Positions 12,366-25,540 of a stretch of DNA of 64,000 nt are shown one piece after another. Both the position numbers and the translations under genes were made by a program. The stretch spans positions 4,588,001 to 4,652,000 of the forward strand of contig NC_029536.1 of the NCBI RefSeq assembly GCF_001577835.2, written 5' to 3'. The notes under the pieces were generated by a model. The model had not been told where the DNA came from. It made no database searches and was given only the letters and a program-made list of their open reading frames with translations. Position 1 is the stretch's first letter, and every line of letters begins with the position of its first letter. The stretch comes from Coturnix japonica (taxonomy: Eukaryota > Chordata > Aves > Galliformes > Phasianidae).

Positions 12366-12828
12366 TTCAGCAAGATGTCTCTCTTTCTAAATCAGGACAT
12401 TTAATGAAGTAAATCACAAATATTTGTGATTACTTGTCCATGACTTGTCCAACGTGCATTAAATGGTGACATTTCTCCTTCTCTTGACACTTTTACTATA
12501 GCCTTCTATTTTGTTTTGTTACACTTCATCCCTGTTCTCAGGTTGTTGTAAAGCAATGTGGACTTTGATTAATTTTTTTTGTATTTTTATTTTTCCTTCT
12601 CCCATATTCTCCTTTCTCTGCCATAGCGCTGCTTCTCATCCTTCTGTGGGGAAGTGCTTTCTGCTTCAGACTGTGCAGTGACTAATATTACTCTGCATTC
12701 ACATTTTTCTGTACCTATATAAAGAAGCACGTATGCATTTTTAAATAGATGTTGCATTAATCCATATATTTTTTGCAGCATCTATAGTTTCAGGCCTTAT
12801 CATTTCCAGGCCTCCTGCCTTTCCAATT

Positions 12829-13040
12829 CACAGAATACCAGAGTATCTGACTGTTTAGGGATGGAGGCACCTCTGGGTCTCTCTGGTCCCACCTTGCCCT
12901 AGCAGGGCCACCCAGAGCACCATCATCACTTCCAGGTGGGTTTAGATCTCCAAGGAGGGGACACCACAGCCTCTTTGGTTCCTGTACTGGTGCGCCATCA
13001 CCCACACAGTGTGGAAGCACTGCATGATATTTAGATTGTC
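12829..13040 (-). mobile_element. CR1 LINE 3' fragment, diverged
   Basis: TTCACAGAATACCAGAGTAT is the decayed tail, followed by a CR1 3' region in which the cttgccctagcagggccacccagagcacc segment remains recognisable. Minus orientation, upstream of the poly(A) signal of gene C. Confidence 0.7.
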
Positions 13041-13166
13041 TCAAACTCAGCTTTCATCAGATATGTCACTGACCATCTTCATGTGCATTTAATTTGTAGA
13101 TTCATCCTCCATTACTTCCCTCAAGTTGTCCTCCAATCTCAATTTATGTATTAGTATTACCAGAAC

Positions 13167-13172
13167 TTTATT
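13167..13172 (-). promoter_or_regulatory. Candidate poly(A) signal for esterase gene C
   Basis: AATAAA on the minus strand, about 290 bases past the stop codon of the esterase gene at 13,465-19,097. Confidence 0.45.
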
Positions 13173-13464
13173 AAGCCAAACTGCACTGTGAAATATTAGT
13201 CATGGGCACTGGATCTCTTATGAGGAGAGGTGAAAACTTTGAAGTGGTGGTAGGCAAAATCAGGTGATGCTGTCTTTCTTCAATCGTCAGTAAAAATGAA
13301 GTGAAAACTGTCACAAAATCAGTTTCTTTGATAAAAAACAGGCAGAGCCAATGCAGAAATTTCAGAAGATGTTTTAACAGAAGGAAAACTGAGAATGTCT
13401 TAAAAAAAATCTTTGCAAGTAGGGAGAGATAGGAATCAGGAAAGGGAAAGCAAATAATGAAGGT

Positions 13465-16400
13465 TTACATCAATCTTAGAAATTTTATTATCTTTTCCAT
13501 GCCTTTAATTCCAGACTGGAATCTCGCCACCTTACCAATAGCAGCTAAGAATATTGTCCCATGGAACCCCTCTTCCAGGTGGCACAAGGTCACTTTTATA
13601 CCATGATCCTCTAATCGCTTCTTGTACAGCAGTCCGTCATCTCTAAGCACATCGTATTCGCAGGTCAGAATGAAAGTCTCAGGAAGCTGGGACACGATAC
13701 TGTCTTCACACAGCAGTGGTGAAAATAAAGGCTCAAGAAAAGGCTTGGCCAGCTCGTAGAGTTCTTCTGAGTATGGTGATGGTGGTCCTGGAGGTTTGTA
13801 GCCTCTTGTTTTAAACTCATGAGGGATGTTATCAGCACTCAGCCATTTCTGGTACTTCTGTCTTCCCTTTTCTGAAATATGGGAACCATCAAGTAGCGTA
13901 TTTAGAGCAGACAAGTCTTTATTGAGATACTTCAAACCTAAAATGAGGGTTCGTTCCCTTATCAAAACAGGAATTCTGGCGTTCTGCTGATAAGAAGGCA
14001 AATTAAAGTCCGCAGCCTGGAGAAAAGGATATATTAAGATTTGTGCTCTCAGCTTTGGGACATCTTTTCTGTTCACCAGTGCTTGGGCAACAGCAGCAGT
14101 GAGTGTACCTCCACTGCTATCCCCACAGACAATAATGCGGGCAGGGTCTACTCCGTAATCTTGTGCTGTCTTCATGAAGTGTATGGTGGCAGTGAGGCAG
14201 TCTTGGAACTGGGTTGGATATGGATACTCAGGAGCGAGGCGATACCTACAGAGGAACAGAAGGGTTTCAACATGGTCATATCTACTGAACGGACCTATTG
14301 CAGTCTTTTCATTCATGCATTCATATATTTCATTGCGAGGATGGGAAAATAGTCTGAGACTATAATTACAGCAACAGAAATTATAATTATTATTGATTAC
14401 GGTGTATGAGGGCGGCTCCAGAAGGAATGCCTCCTATTTTATGATGACATCAGATGCAGATGTTGGTGAGGAGGCAATAGAGGTTGAACCTTCCACCAAT
14501 ATCCCGTTACACTTTGCTGCTGTGTGGCAGCAGAGGGGCAATCTGTGCACATGGAGCAAAGGGGTGGTATTTAATTCCTCCGTGCAGAAAAATGGCATTC
14601 CATTGACATTCATTGACATTTATGGAGATGGAACAGCAGATGTGAGCACAGTGGGGGGGGCAGGGGCAGTGACAGTGGTTATCTCCATGAGTGCGGATTT
14701 TGATGAGCACAGCACACAGGCTCTTGTTCATTGCTGATGAATGCATTACTGAGGGTGATGACCATGTTGAAAAATAGTGCTCTGGTAGCTGAAAATTTGC
14801 TATATCAAGTTGTGTTATTGTGCTCTTCGTATCTCTTGTCGTTTCCATGGAAATAAGTAGGAGACATTAATTTCAGAGCAATCTTTATTTACTGTTTTTA
14901 GCATTGGAAGAGGTTCAGTGCATTATCCTCCCTTTGGAAAATGTCTCTTTTGTCATCTATGTTTTAGATGAGTACTGAGGAGTCTGGGCAGCTGTGCTTC
15001 CAACAGAGGTACTTAACACTTCTAACACAGTGTTGGTTTCAAGTTATGTGTTTGGCTTTAGGAAATAAATAAAACTGTCCTCATCCAATGGTAGCTACAA
15101 ATTATTCTGATGGATTTTATTTTGAAATTAACAAGTGGGGATTAGTGAACTAATTCTTCCTAAGAGTCATTAGTGCTCGTGAAACATGTGTGGTCGTTAA
15201 ATACGAGTGCTCTGTGTGGTTTGCAGGGAGCATGGCTTGGAGGAACTAATGCATTAAAGAATTAGGAACCCAGGAGGAGACAAGAAGGCTGTGTGCTTGG
15301 ATTAACCCTACTTACCCAACAGACACAATCACTGAATTGGTTTTCCTAGCAAGATAACGGCACGTTCTTTCATAGGCCCCTGTTTAAAGAAAAGAATAAT
15401 AATAAAAACGTATTTCAATGGGTAAATTGCTTTAAAAGTAAGTCAGAAGAAAATATGCTGAAGACTTTGTTTTGTATTTTTTCTTGGTAAGCAACAGTAA
15501 GTTACAGTATATACATGACTTACGAATGCTTCCAAACCGTCCAACCCCGCCATGAAAGTAGAGGACTCCTCTCCTTTGGCCAGTGGTCGATGTTTTTGGC
15601 TGGTACAATCTCACTTGAACCTTTTCAAAGATTAAGTCCTTGATAATAAGGCGTTTATCACTTAGTGGTGGTATTCCATCCATTACAATTCTGAGGAAAC
15701 TGACCTCTGACATGATACCAAGTTTCTCCAGTAATATTGCCTGTTAATAAAGGAAAAGAGACCACAAATTAGTGCAGATGTTAGAAATGCTGGGTAACAG
15801 AGTGATCTTTTACAGATTAGCTCATTCTGCAGTGGTGAAATCCTGGCTTAGTCTCCATTAATGGAATAAATCTCAAGCTATTAATAGGAGATAGAAGTGT
15901 CAAATACTTCATAGAATCATAGAACCACAGAATGGCCTGGGTTGAAAAGGCCCACAGTGCTCATCCAGTTCCAACCCCCTGCTGTGTGCAGGGTCACCAA
16001 CCAGCAGCCCAGGCTGCCCAGAGCCACATCCAGCCTGGCCTTGAATGCCTGCAGGGATGGGGCATCCACAGCCTCCTTGGGCAACCTGTTGTAGTGCATC
16101 ACCACCCTCTGGGTGAAAAACTTCCTCCTAAGATCCAACCTAAACCTCCCCTGTCTCAGTTTCAAACCATTCTCCCTTGTTCTATCACTATCCAATACTT
16201 CCACTTGTTAGGCCTTGAAGCAGACCTTTAGAAGAACGTTTTTCGTGTTTAAAGATCTCAGTAGTTCAGTAATGTGGTCCTGTGAAGGTTGGTGTAGGTG
16301 TCTCATTTTATGCCATTGGAGGAGCTGATCCCATGTGCAAGAAGGATCATTTTGTGGTCTGGTTTTATGCTCCTTTTGGTTACTTCTACTGATCTCCTGC

Positions 16401-19097
16401 ATGACAACCATGGGAAAATAATTGTTTCTTTAATCCTTCACTCTGGAATTCGCTTTCCTCACACTAGTGCTTTTGTAACAGTAAAGGCTACACCTGTAAT
16501 TAACTGCATTGTTTGTATGTTATAGAGATCACTTTTGTCATGGAAATGCAAAAAATAAAACAAAGGAGCCCATATCAGCTGCTGTGCTTAATGCTGGCAG
16601 TCTGACAGCCAACTGTTAAACAAGTGATACTTCGATCAGCTTTCATACAGATTGGCATTTGTTTATATTGCCCTCATTCACCTCCTGTTAGCTCTGAGTA
16701 TCTGCTGTGGATTATTGCAACAAAGTGCAGTTATCACATATGTCATATCAGGGAATGGTTTGAGCTGGAGGGAGCCCTAAAGGTCATCAGGCTCAACCCC
16801 TGCACTGAGCAGGGACACCCACAGCTCCATCAGTGCTCAGAGCCCCTCCAGCCTGACTTTGGGTGTCTGCATTCCATTCCATTATGAAGAATATCAGGTA
16901 CTGGGAGCAGGACATCTAATCTTTGTCACTATTTCTAGTAAAATGCAGACAAAATTTTTATCTGGTAGAGTTGTTTTAAATCTCACAGCAAATAGAAGCT
17001 CTATAAGAATCAGCAGCATTTTTGCTTTGTCTGTTTCAAGTCCACTTTTCAGCTCGGCCCCTGCCATCAGTGCATTGAGTGTGTGCCCATCAGCAACCAT
17101 TCACAATGCAGTGCTGTGCTCCAAGAGGAAAGCAGTGTGAAAGGCAGAGAGGAACCCAAGCTGATGAGAGGTAGGAGTGCAGACACATGCTTGGGCAGAG
17201 GAGCAGACCTGCAGCAGCGTGCAGGCTCTGCTGCCTGGGGGAAGGAGGTGACAGCTGTGCTAACCGCAGTGTTAGAGCCCTTTCTTCTCACACAGGTACA
17301 CAGACAGAAGTTACGTGTGTTGCACACTGTGCCAGCCCTTCTGCCTCAGTCATTACTAGAAGAAATTGGTTCCAAGAACATAGAGAGCTATTAACACAGT
17401 AGGTAGTGTAATGTAATCAGCCCCTCCATGTTTGCATCTCATTGTTTGCAATTAGATTTCCCAGACAGTTTGTCCTATGTCCTCTGTCTACCTCTAAAAT
17501 CTGACTGTTTTTCTTCTCATAGACCAAATTCTAAACCAATACTGAGAAATAAAGAATGGGTAGATTTTTTCAATGAAGAAATTTGATTAAGACATTCCTT
17601 ATTGAAGTGTACCCTCATTAGTGAATACAGGTAGTTGCTCAAAAAACCTATTAGCTTGTGCACAGTTGCATCATACTGCTTTGTCTCCAGTGACTTCACA
17701 TGCACTTTTTGTCTTGATCTACCATAGCAAATTATGATCTTCCCTGCAGTTTAGGGTTGCCAACCATGGAGAGGATGTGGATACTTTGGATAGCAGCAAA
17801 TGAAACTCCTCTTGGGTAGATGTCACATTGAGTGACATGGTCAGTGGTGGGGATGTGCTGTTGGTTGGACTTGGTGACCTTAGAGGCCTTTCCAACCTTA
17901 ATGATTCTATGACTTTGTGACTCCAATTTTATTGCATTCATACTTTTGTTTGACTCCACATTAATTGTCTCTCTGCTGCTGATGTGGCACAGTGCTTTTC
18001 CTTGGCCTCTCACTGGCCAGCAGCCGAGGATATGAAACGATAAGATCAGAAGCTGAGAACTGCATTAGGGAGCTACTAAATTCTGCAGCTTGGCCTCTTG
18101 CATACAAACTGCACAAAGATCAAACTTAGATGGAAAAAGAGCATGTGGACAGCGCTTTGAAAAGGTGGAGTTCTATGTTAGCATAGTAGATGTAAGAAAA
18201 CTTACTGCAACTTCAATCCCTGTCCTGTTTTACTGCACTGCTTTGTATCATAGCAGCGTTCAGACCTGGGTGAGGCACACACACACTGAGTCACATTCTA
18301 AGGAACTTAATGGCTGACTTCAAATGAAGCTTAATAAGCAGTGCAGCAGGGAGAAAGGAGAACAAGATAATAACAGCAGAACATGGAATTTCAGTGAAAT
18401 GTCATGCACAACCCAAAGAAAGTGGATGTTTTCATCATTTATAAGGCTAAAAGAAGCTTGATTTAGACATCTCCGAAGGGCTTTTTCAACTCAGAATAGG
18501 AAATCACATAGACAGTGTGAAGGAGGAAGATGATGAATGTAGCAGCTGCCTTTCAGATGGCTCAGAAATAGTCGTGCATTTGTAGGAGAGAGCTGAGCTC
18601 AGTGCATTGCTCAGCAGCGTGTTCTTTAAGTGCTGTGTAATGCAGAGCAAAAGTTTAACGTATATCATACAGCAGCTTCAGCACTGCTTGAGGCTGCATG
18701 ATTTAAAAGCTAAAACTTAAGCCACTGGGAATAAGGAGGTATTATGCTGTCTACAGAATCGTATTTTTCTATGTTGCTTCCTTTAGCATTGGGGCTGAGC
18801 CACAGGTATCCACAGTGCTGCTCCCACCACCAAGTAAGTCCAGCTCTGTCCTTGATACGTGCTGATTCTAAAGCATTTCATCGATCCCTTATCCTTCTAT
18901 CAGAAATCAAGTTAAAAATGCAGCTTTAAGCAAAGTGTACTTACCAGCCCGAAACCAAAGTTCATGATGTAATGAAAAGCATAAAGCTTCTTGCGCTCGC
19001 TAAATCCAGGTGGGATTGTTGCCTTGGGGTGTTCATAGTAAAAAGCAGTTGCCACAAATAGAACCAAAAGAAGAAAAATGGTGAAGAGAAGTGTCAT
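13465..19097 (-). CDS. AADACL4-like: AADACL4-like membrane esterase, gene C (4 coding exons, 404 aa)
   Basis: Coding exons are 19097-18945, 15740-15524, 15379-15316 and 14245-13465, with intron phases 0, 1 and 2. The 404-residue product has a short signal anchor (about residues 2-21) followed by IPPG. The oxyanion motif is HGGV (114-117), the nucleophile elbow is the canonical GDSSGG with Ser188, and Asp343 (DVLRDD) and His373 (GFHG) complete the triad. It is predicted to be an ER-anchored serine esterase or lipase of the AADAC family with its catalytic domain in the lumen. All splice sites are GT-AG and no frame break is seen, so it should be functional. Intron 2 is only 144 bp. Intron 3 carries a mariner relic and intron 1 carries three CR1 pieces. 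The C-terminus differs most from its neighbours ([19 protein letters not shown]). The exact paralogue number cannot be assigned. Confidence 0.93.
14400..14884 (+). mobile_element. Galluhop-like mariner, internally deleted
   Basis: The left end reads GGCGGCTCCAGAAGGAATGCCTCCT. The right end, GTTTCCATGGAAATAAGTAG then GAGACATTAATTTCAGAGC, is a diverged inverted copy of it, as in the chicken mariner family Galluhop. The interior keeps family-like text (for example GCTCTTGTTCATTGCTGATGAATGCAT), but at about 485 bp it is far shorter than a full element of about 1.2 kb. It encodes no usable transposase. It sits in intron 3 of gene C. Boundaries are approximate. Confidence 0.82.
15911..16205 (-). 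mobile_element. CR1 LINE 3' fragment, well preserved
   Basis: CATAGAATCATAGAACCACAG opens the element on the plus strand, followed by about 280 bases of the CR1 3' region, in minus orientation (same strand as gene C), inside intron 1. It is the clearest single-copy reference for the disturbed copy at 512-830. Confidence 0.94.
16752..16885 (-). mobile_element. CR1 LINE 3' fragment
   Basis: It contains GGAGGGAGCCCTAAAGGTCA and CCCCTGCACTGAGCAGGGAC, the CR1 3' segment, in intron 1 of gene C. The terminal octamers are lost. Confidence 0.82.
17765..17926 (+). mobile_element. CR1 LINE 3' fragment
   Basis: Ends in CCTTAATGATTCTATGACTT, preceded by GGTTGGACTTGGTGACCTTA, in intron 1 of gene C, opposite to the gene. 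Confidence 0.85.
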
Positions 19098-19221
19098 CTT
19101 GCTGCTGCGTTAGGAGTCAAATGGAAGAAGCAGCAGTGCCCTCCTTCCCCCTTCGACTTTTGCAGTATTTCTGAAGGTAAAGGCACAGGTTTGGCAATTC
19201 CCTTCGGTATCCCATCATCCA

Positions 19222-19238
19222 GCTTTTAAAAATCCCAA
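19222..19238 (-). promoter_or_regulatory. Possible promoter motifs of gene C (ATTGG plus TTTAAAA)
   Basis: On the minus strand, ATTGGGATTTTTAAAAGC lies about 125-140 bases before the start codon of gene C. It combines an inverted CCAAT core with a TATA-like run. The match is weak and positional only. Confidence 0.25.
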
Positions 19239-20065
19239 TAGGAAGGTGAAAACATGTGGCAATCAAACCATACAATTAGATAGACAGTAACAATTAGTCA
19301 CGAGGGAGGCTTGCATAAGCAGTTTTTCGTATTTACAGCTAACATGCTTTGGTTCTGTGCCCATTACCATATGTGCTTGACGTATCATCAGTGTTACAAG
19401 GAGATAAAAACTTATTACGTCTCCCTCTATTGCTTGAATACAATCAAGCCTGTCTTATTTCTGAGTTCATGTGGAACAGGATTTCTTAGTAATCGCCTTC
19501 AGAGCTGTTTGATTTCTTGATTTCTTGTGCCCCCACATCCTCCTTCCTCAGACCCCTGGTGAAATCCAGGTTTCAGCATTGCAGATGTTCCTCCTCATCT
19601 TTTATTTACTGCTGGTCGCATGAATGTTTGCTTATATATCTATTCACATACACCTGTATCGAGAATGTATTTACCTTATTCCTGTTCTTTCAGCTTAGAA
19701 TGAAGTCTTTTTAAAACAAGGATAGTATTTAATGTTGGTTTTTATATAGGACTGCTATGATTTTTTCTTGAGAGCATTCAAATAGACTTACATTATTGCT
19801 AAAATAATAATAATAATGGAGCAGCACAGGCCGGAAGAAAAAACAAATCACAGCTGTTAAAAAGCAGAGATGATTCCATTGGCAATATTGAACTCTGTGA
19901 ATGTCTGACAGCATCAGTTCTGAAGGACACTGGGGTGGTAAAAGCATCATCATCTGCTGAAGCCAACAGCATTGGGCTGATTTTTGTTAACACTGGATTT
20001 GGGCCATGCTGTGGTGAATGGCAGCAAATGATGTATGACAGCTTTGTGTGAGGAGGTATAGAGAA

Positions 20066-20130
20066 TGATAGAATCATCCAGTTGGAAAAGACCTCTGAGA
20101 TCATCCAACTGCCCAGCTACCACCACTACC
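20066..20130 (-). mobile_element. CR1 LINE tail
   Basis: GATAGAATCATCCAGTTGGA and AAGACCTCTGAGATCATCCA form the terminal CR1 segment, in minus orientation. Confidence 0.75.
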
Positions 20131-22169
20131 ACCTTTCATTCAGTTTCTGGTTTTCCAAACCCTGCCCAATCCAACCCAAGGTGTTGCTCTCATGCTGCAG
20201 AGCTCAGCCAGCACTTGGTATGTAACTGCACATGATATGTAGCACTTAGAAGATTAATTTCTGGAAGTGCAAGGCAATAGCTAATAGCATGCGAGTCATT
20301 TCTAGGCAGATAGAAGCATTGTTAGGAACTCTCAAATTTCAGATCAGCGTAATCTTACTGTATTTCCTAATGTGTCTCATTCACAAAAGCCGAACAGAGT
20401 ATCCTGTATCCCAGAGTCAACCAAAGCTCTGAATTAAATCTCACAGGAGTTTTGAATGAGGATTAGCCTACGTGCTTTTTGCAGGGATGAATATGAGAGT
20501 AATTCAGAATTAGAGTCTCTGAACTACGCAACAAACCCATTCACAGTAGCTCCCTTCTTTGTGGATGCCTGGGCTCCTCACCTCCAGCTCAAAGCTGAGT
20601 TGCTCTTTGGGATGGGACTTGACTGACTGGCTGATATTATACATGGTACACAGTGACATCTTTGAGTCTAGCAGAACTAGGAGCAGTTGCATTCTGAAGC
20701 ATCAGTGCTTTGTTCCTCCTGCATATCTTTTCTCCATCACATGAATGCCTGTCCCACTTGCTATGCTTGGTTGTTCAGTGCCTTTTTCAGCAGCCTCTTG
20801 GTTGAGCCTCAGGGTTCTGCACTCTGTGTCATGAATACATTGCTTACAAATGTCTTTCCAGGTATAAATGTAAGTGCAGGTGGTGAGAACACCTGGACTT
20901 GATGGCTTCAGGACTAGCAGCAAGTCTTGGACACCAGCAGAATATTGTTTTCTGTATGTGCCTTCCTCTTGAGCATGCTTGTATTCCCTGGAACACAAAT
21001 CATTACTGCAAAGATTTAACCCCCCCGAAAGTCAGTAAAACAAAGCCCTTTCAGCTCCTATGGTGTCATTTGGGAACAGTGCCTCTACACCAAACTGAAT
21101 GCAACAGATTCTCCCTCTGCAATGTCGTGGTATGGATGAAACAAATGCATTAAGTTTCTCCTTCCAAAAGAGAGTATAAGAGACAGGTTTCATGTTAAGA
21201 TACACTTCAAGGTCCCAAAAGCTTTAGAATGCACGGTCTGTGACCTGCACAGGAGGAAATAACCACTCACATTTAATTCCTGACTTCAGAAACCGTTGTT
21301 AATTGGTTAGAATAAACAAGAGGAAACTTAAGCCTGAGGACTCACTAAGAAGTTTATTCCACGTTCTGCTTCATCTCCCCAAACTATTCACGTTATCCAA
21401 CAACTCCTCTTAGACTTAATTTCCCAACATCCCATTCCCAATCTCTCCCTTTGCCAAAGGGTTGGTTCGGTTCCTGTTTGTTTATCCTTTCTTATGGCAG
21501 CTGTGTCACCCAGCTCGATAAGGGCTGCTGGTGAAAGGCACATCTCCCATAGCCTGGAGATTGGGACACTCTTGGGAAATGAAAGCAGGAAATTCAAACT
21601 TGTCAAGTCTGACATGCAGATTGGCTTTCTCACAGCTTGGACAAGAGCATTAAGAAAGAGCATTACACAAAACTTGGTTGCAGCTCCCTTCTTTAGTTTT
21701 TAATAGTGAAAGCAATTAATCAGCTTTGTTGGAGTTGCGTTGGTCCCAATGACAGGCGTGGTCTAACCATGCCTATCAGATGTGGCCCCTCTGGCAACAC
21801 CTGTGAAGGAACCATTGTTCTAAGGTTCTTACACCACTGTTCAGCTGATTTCAAACCTCTTTGGTGCCTGTCCTTATGGAAGTCACTTTAATGTAAGCCT
21901 TGGACTCTTTTGGATGTGTTAACTGGGTCTGGATGTCACAGCAGCCCAACATCACTGTTAGAGCATCCACGTGAAGTCTGGAGAGCAGCAGGAAAAGAGA
22001 CAAAGCGGTTGGGTAAATAGGGAAATTGGGAAATGTTTTTTCTTGGGTACACAGAGATACACAGGGCAATACTTAACACTTGAGGCACTGACAAGCACTG
22101 ATAAAATCCATGGAGAAAAAAACAGATGAAGAGAAAGGCATCACTGCAGCTGGGGTGCTTTCCACCATG

Positions 22170-22400
22170 TAAACCATGGGGACGTAGTGAGTGCATGGTG
22201 GGGTGGGTTAATGGTTGGATTTGGTGATCTTTGTGGTCTTTGTTGCTGGCCAAAGGAGGTGGTGGAGTCACTGCCTGTAGAGATGCTGAAGGATAGATGT
22301 TGCACTGAGGGTCCAGAGCAGTCACAGGCATGGGTAGGTGGTTGGACATGATGACCTTAGTGGTCTTTCCAGCCTTAATGATTCTCTGATTGCATGACAC
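22170..22400 (+). mobile_element. CR1 LINE 3' fragments, two overlapping tails
   Basis: A first tail-like segment (GGTTGGATTTGGTGATCTTTG) is followed by a second, fuller CR1 3' end from about 22,250, ending in CCTTAATGATTCTCTGATTG. This suggests a CR1 next to or inside an older CR1. Confidence 0.8.
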
Positions 22401-23898
22401 GCCAGATGGGAGTGGATGCCTCAGCTCAGGTGCTGGGAAAGGGCTCCTGCAGAAGGTGCTGCTTGAGGTCTGTGGAGCATGAGAGCCATCTGGTGCTGGG
22501 AAGCTGAATGAGCCGAGTGAAACCCAAAGCAGCACCTACTGCCGTTGTCTGTAAGCTTGGATACAAGGCACTGACAAGCTCAGATCTATGTGTGCCTGCT
22601 TGTATCCATCAGTACTTCCTTGCATGCATGACTCCTTGACATGACTCCATGCCTCCAAAGGTATTTGTGTGCATAATTCTGTAGGCACATTGCAACTTTG
22701 TGCTTGCATTTAAGTTCTTAAATGTGGACAGTGAGAGGAGTGCGCTGTCAGAAAGTGTCTGAATACAAAGAGGATAGTCACAATTTTGCTGTGTTTCCCT
22801 AGAAAGCAGAAAAATATTTAAAGGGATTTAAATTTCCAAAGCTCCGAAATTATCGTATAACATTTATATGAACGAGTTCATGTGAACATATGAGGTATTT
22901 GTGTGGACAAGCATTCTAGCTTAAGAGTGTAAGGCATGTAGCAGATCTATAATTAATCGAATTAGAAGACAGGAGGTTCCCTGGGGACAATGAGATCGTT
23001 CTGCTTTCTAGATTTTAGGAAACATTGGAGTCACTACTGAAAAAGGAACATATTATTTCTGTGCTTGCTGTTCTCTGGTTACCCATCTGCACCACCACGG
23101 CTATAACCCTCAATACAGATTAATACTGCAGATATTATAAACCTATTAATATTTGTGTTACATCGAGACCTGCAGATAAAGACCATGGAAAAATCTCAAT
23201 ATTGGACCAGTGCAGAGATTGAACAGTGGTCAAATGATGACAGCCCAGATGATGAAAATACGTATGGATTGCTGAACTGACCTGAAGCATAACACACACT
23301 GCATTGGATGAGGTGGTCATCTCATAACATGTAACGTACAAGGTAGAATTGTAGGGACTTCTTTAGCTCTCTGTTCAGAAAGCTTTGGAAATCAAGCAGA
23401 GTAAGTGGGTTTCAAAATGGAAAGGACTCTGCTGAACACCAACATGGCATGGGGTAAGAGGCTGTATAGCATGGAACCCATTGTTTGGATAGAGGGGTGT
23501 TACAGCTCACTTTGCTCAATGCAAACACTGGAGGCGGGGAAGCAGCAGAGGAGACATTTTAGAGTATTTCATATTGGCACATTTGAGAGGCTTTTCCAAG
23601 AACCACAAAGATGCTGTTGTGATATTTAATGTGGAAGAAAAAAACCAAACAAACAAACTTAAAACAAACAAACAAAAACATTGCACAAGTTCATTATCAG
23701 TCATGTGGTCATTTCAAAGTAGTAGAGTAACAAAGAGGATTAAGAACATTACAAGCCAACAGTCTGTAGTCTGCACTTGTTAGACAACACCATGGTTCAA
23801 AAGCTTTATTAGTGCTATTTGCTTACCAAGAAGTACAGAACGTTCCCCTCTATCCATGTCTTTGCCACGTTTGGGCTCACGCAGCACTGTGATCAAGT

Positions 23899-23928
23899 AG
23901 TGGAAAAAAGCCAAGTGGAAAAAAGCCA
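23899..23928. repeat. 15-bp perfect tandem duplication
   Basis: AGTGGAAAAAAGCCA occurs twice in a row (23899-23913 and 23914-23928). It is a small slippage-type repeat. Confidence 0.85.
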
Positions 23929-25469
23929 AGACAAAAGTCTTGAGTCTTAAATGTGCTGGAGTTCAGCGGTGATGATAAGAATCTTGGATATTGTGGAGGA
24001 AAATTGTTATTGTTTTAAGTGAGGCAATGAGATTGGGAAATTCTATTATCAGGTTTACTTAGAAGAATGGGGTAAGGTGGTTAATCCTTACAGGAGATGG
24101 CCACAGCCTGTGTGGATGCAGCCATCTTTGGGGGGTTTCGGGTGATTTGAGAAACATACACCAAAAGTGATATTTGGAGGCTCTTCTGTTGATTTCTTGA
24201 ATCTTTGTGTGAATGTTTGTTCCCTTATTTTTGTGCTGTGTGCAGGATGATAGAAACGAGTGCCCATGATGCTCAAATGCAAAGCCAGTTGTTTAGAGAG
24301 GCCGGGCACCAATGGGCAGTGAGTCATATGCGGTGCTTTGGAGGCCTTTGAACTTTGGCTTCAGGTCACTTTGGTTACCAAACTCTCCTTACATCAGCCA
24401 GGAGGAGGGACTTCCATTCCAGAAACTTTGGAGAATCAACAGAAGGACAGTTGTGAAGATGCCATGCGTGTAATAAATGGATCCTGAATAAAGATAAGCC
24501 AATGATTCCCAGGTTTGATTGAATTCATGGAGAAATCCTCAAGCTAACTGTGAGTGTTCTTGTGCAGATAGCAATACTGATGTGGCAGAAAAGACATTGC
24601 CATGGACTAAAAGCTTTCTTAGCAGATCCTGGTGCACTTCTGGACCAACTGATGCTACCAGCACATGAAGTAGTAGGCCAACCTTCATAGTGAGGTCAGA
24701 AACCCAAAGGAATTGCCAATTTCACACCAAGTCCTATTATCAAAACAAATGCTGTAATCTTCAATCAGAACAACTTTGTGAGCTTCATTACTTTGTTTAC
24801 TCTTGGAAGAATTTCGTTGCTTGAAGAGTAAATTACCAACACCAGCAACAGGAAGAATGGGACCGAACTCCCTTTGTATCCATGGAGCACAAAGAAACAC
24901 CATTTCATTTTACAGAGAACAAGAATTCACAAGTAACTACTGGTTGCTCCAGAGGTTTGTAAGTGCCATTGTGTCACCACTTTTAATTAATGTGGTGACA
25001 GCGAGAAGAACTTAATCCAGCATTTTCTTCCTACTCACAGTTCAGCTGGGGGAGAAGAAAGATAACGCCCTGCCTTCTTTCCACACTTTAATCTATGATT
25101 GCATAAGAATGATGAAATGTTTTACAATTCTTAGGCATTGCATGGCCAGCTCTTTTGACATGCTCTGGCACTCAGCCAGGCATCTGTGTTTATAAATGTG
25201 GACCTGTCCTAAATAACAAATCTATGCTAATGTTGCAACTCAAAAGGATTCCATGGTGATTGTTTTCCCATTGTTTTGGACATTAGCAGAAGCAATTCTT
25301 GCTGTTTTAGTGATGCTTCTGTATTTACCCTCAAGTTCTCATCTAATAACTGCATTATCAGTTAACAAAGGTGCTCTGTCTGTCTCTGAATACAAGTAAA
25401 TGCCTCTCAGAAAGAAACTTCATGGATTATAGCTTAGAGGACATCCAGTGATGTTTGTCAGCATCCACT

Positions 25470-25540
25470 TGGAATCATTGAATTGTAGAATTGTTTGAGT
25501 TGGAAGGGACCCTGAAAGGCCAAGAGACCCTTCCATGTTG
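25470..25540 (-). mobile_element. CR1 LINE tail
   Basis: GAATCATTGAATTGTAGAAT then GTTGGAAGGGACCCTGAAAG, the CR1 terminus in minus orientation. Confidence 0.78.

Larger units (their letters stand above)
8894..13166. other. Intergenic region between esterase genes B and C
   Basis: This holds the upstream region of gene B and the 3' flank of gene C, with three CR1 pieces listed separately. The stretch 9,000-11,100 shows no recognised repeat or exon. A 98-codon open frame on the plus strand near 10,084-10,380 has no family signature and no splice context and is not called. Confidence 0.55.

Noticed and set aside
13465-14316. Reading the gene C last exon as starting at 14,316
   Set aside because: The extra residues come from intron 3. 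The AG acceptor at 14,246-14,247 joins in phase to exon 3 and restores the GYRLAPE motif.
14393-14848. Open frames of about 114 codons on both strands
   Set aside because: They fall within the mariner relic and do not read as a mariner transposase of usable length.
15917-16231. Open frames of 95-99 codons on both strands
   Set aside because: They coincide exactly with a CR1 3' fragment. The same peptide text recurs at 451-879 and 46,057-46,455, also inside CR1.
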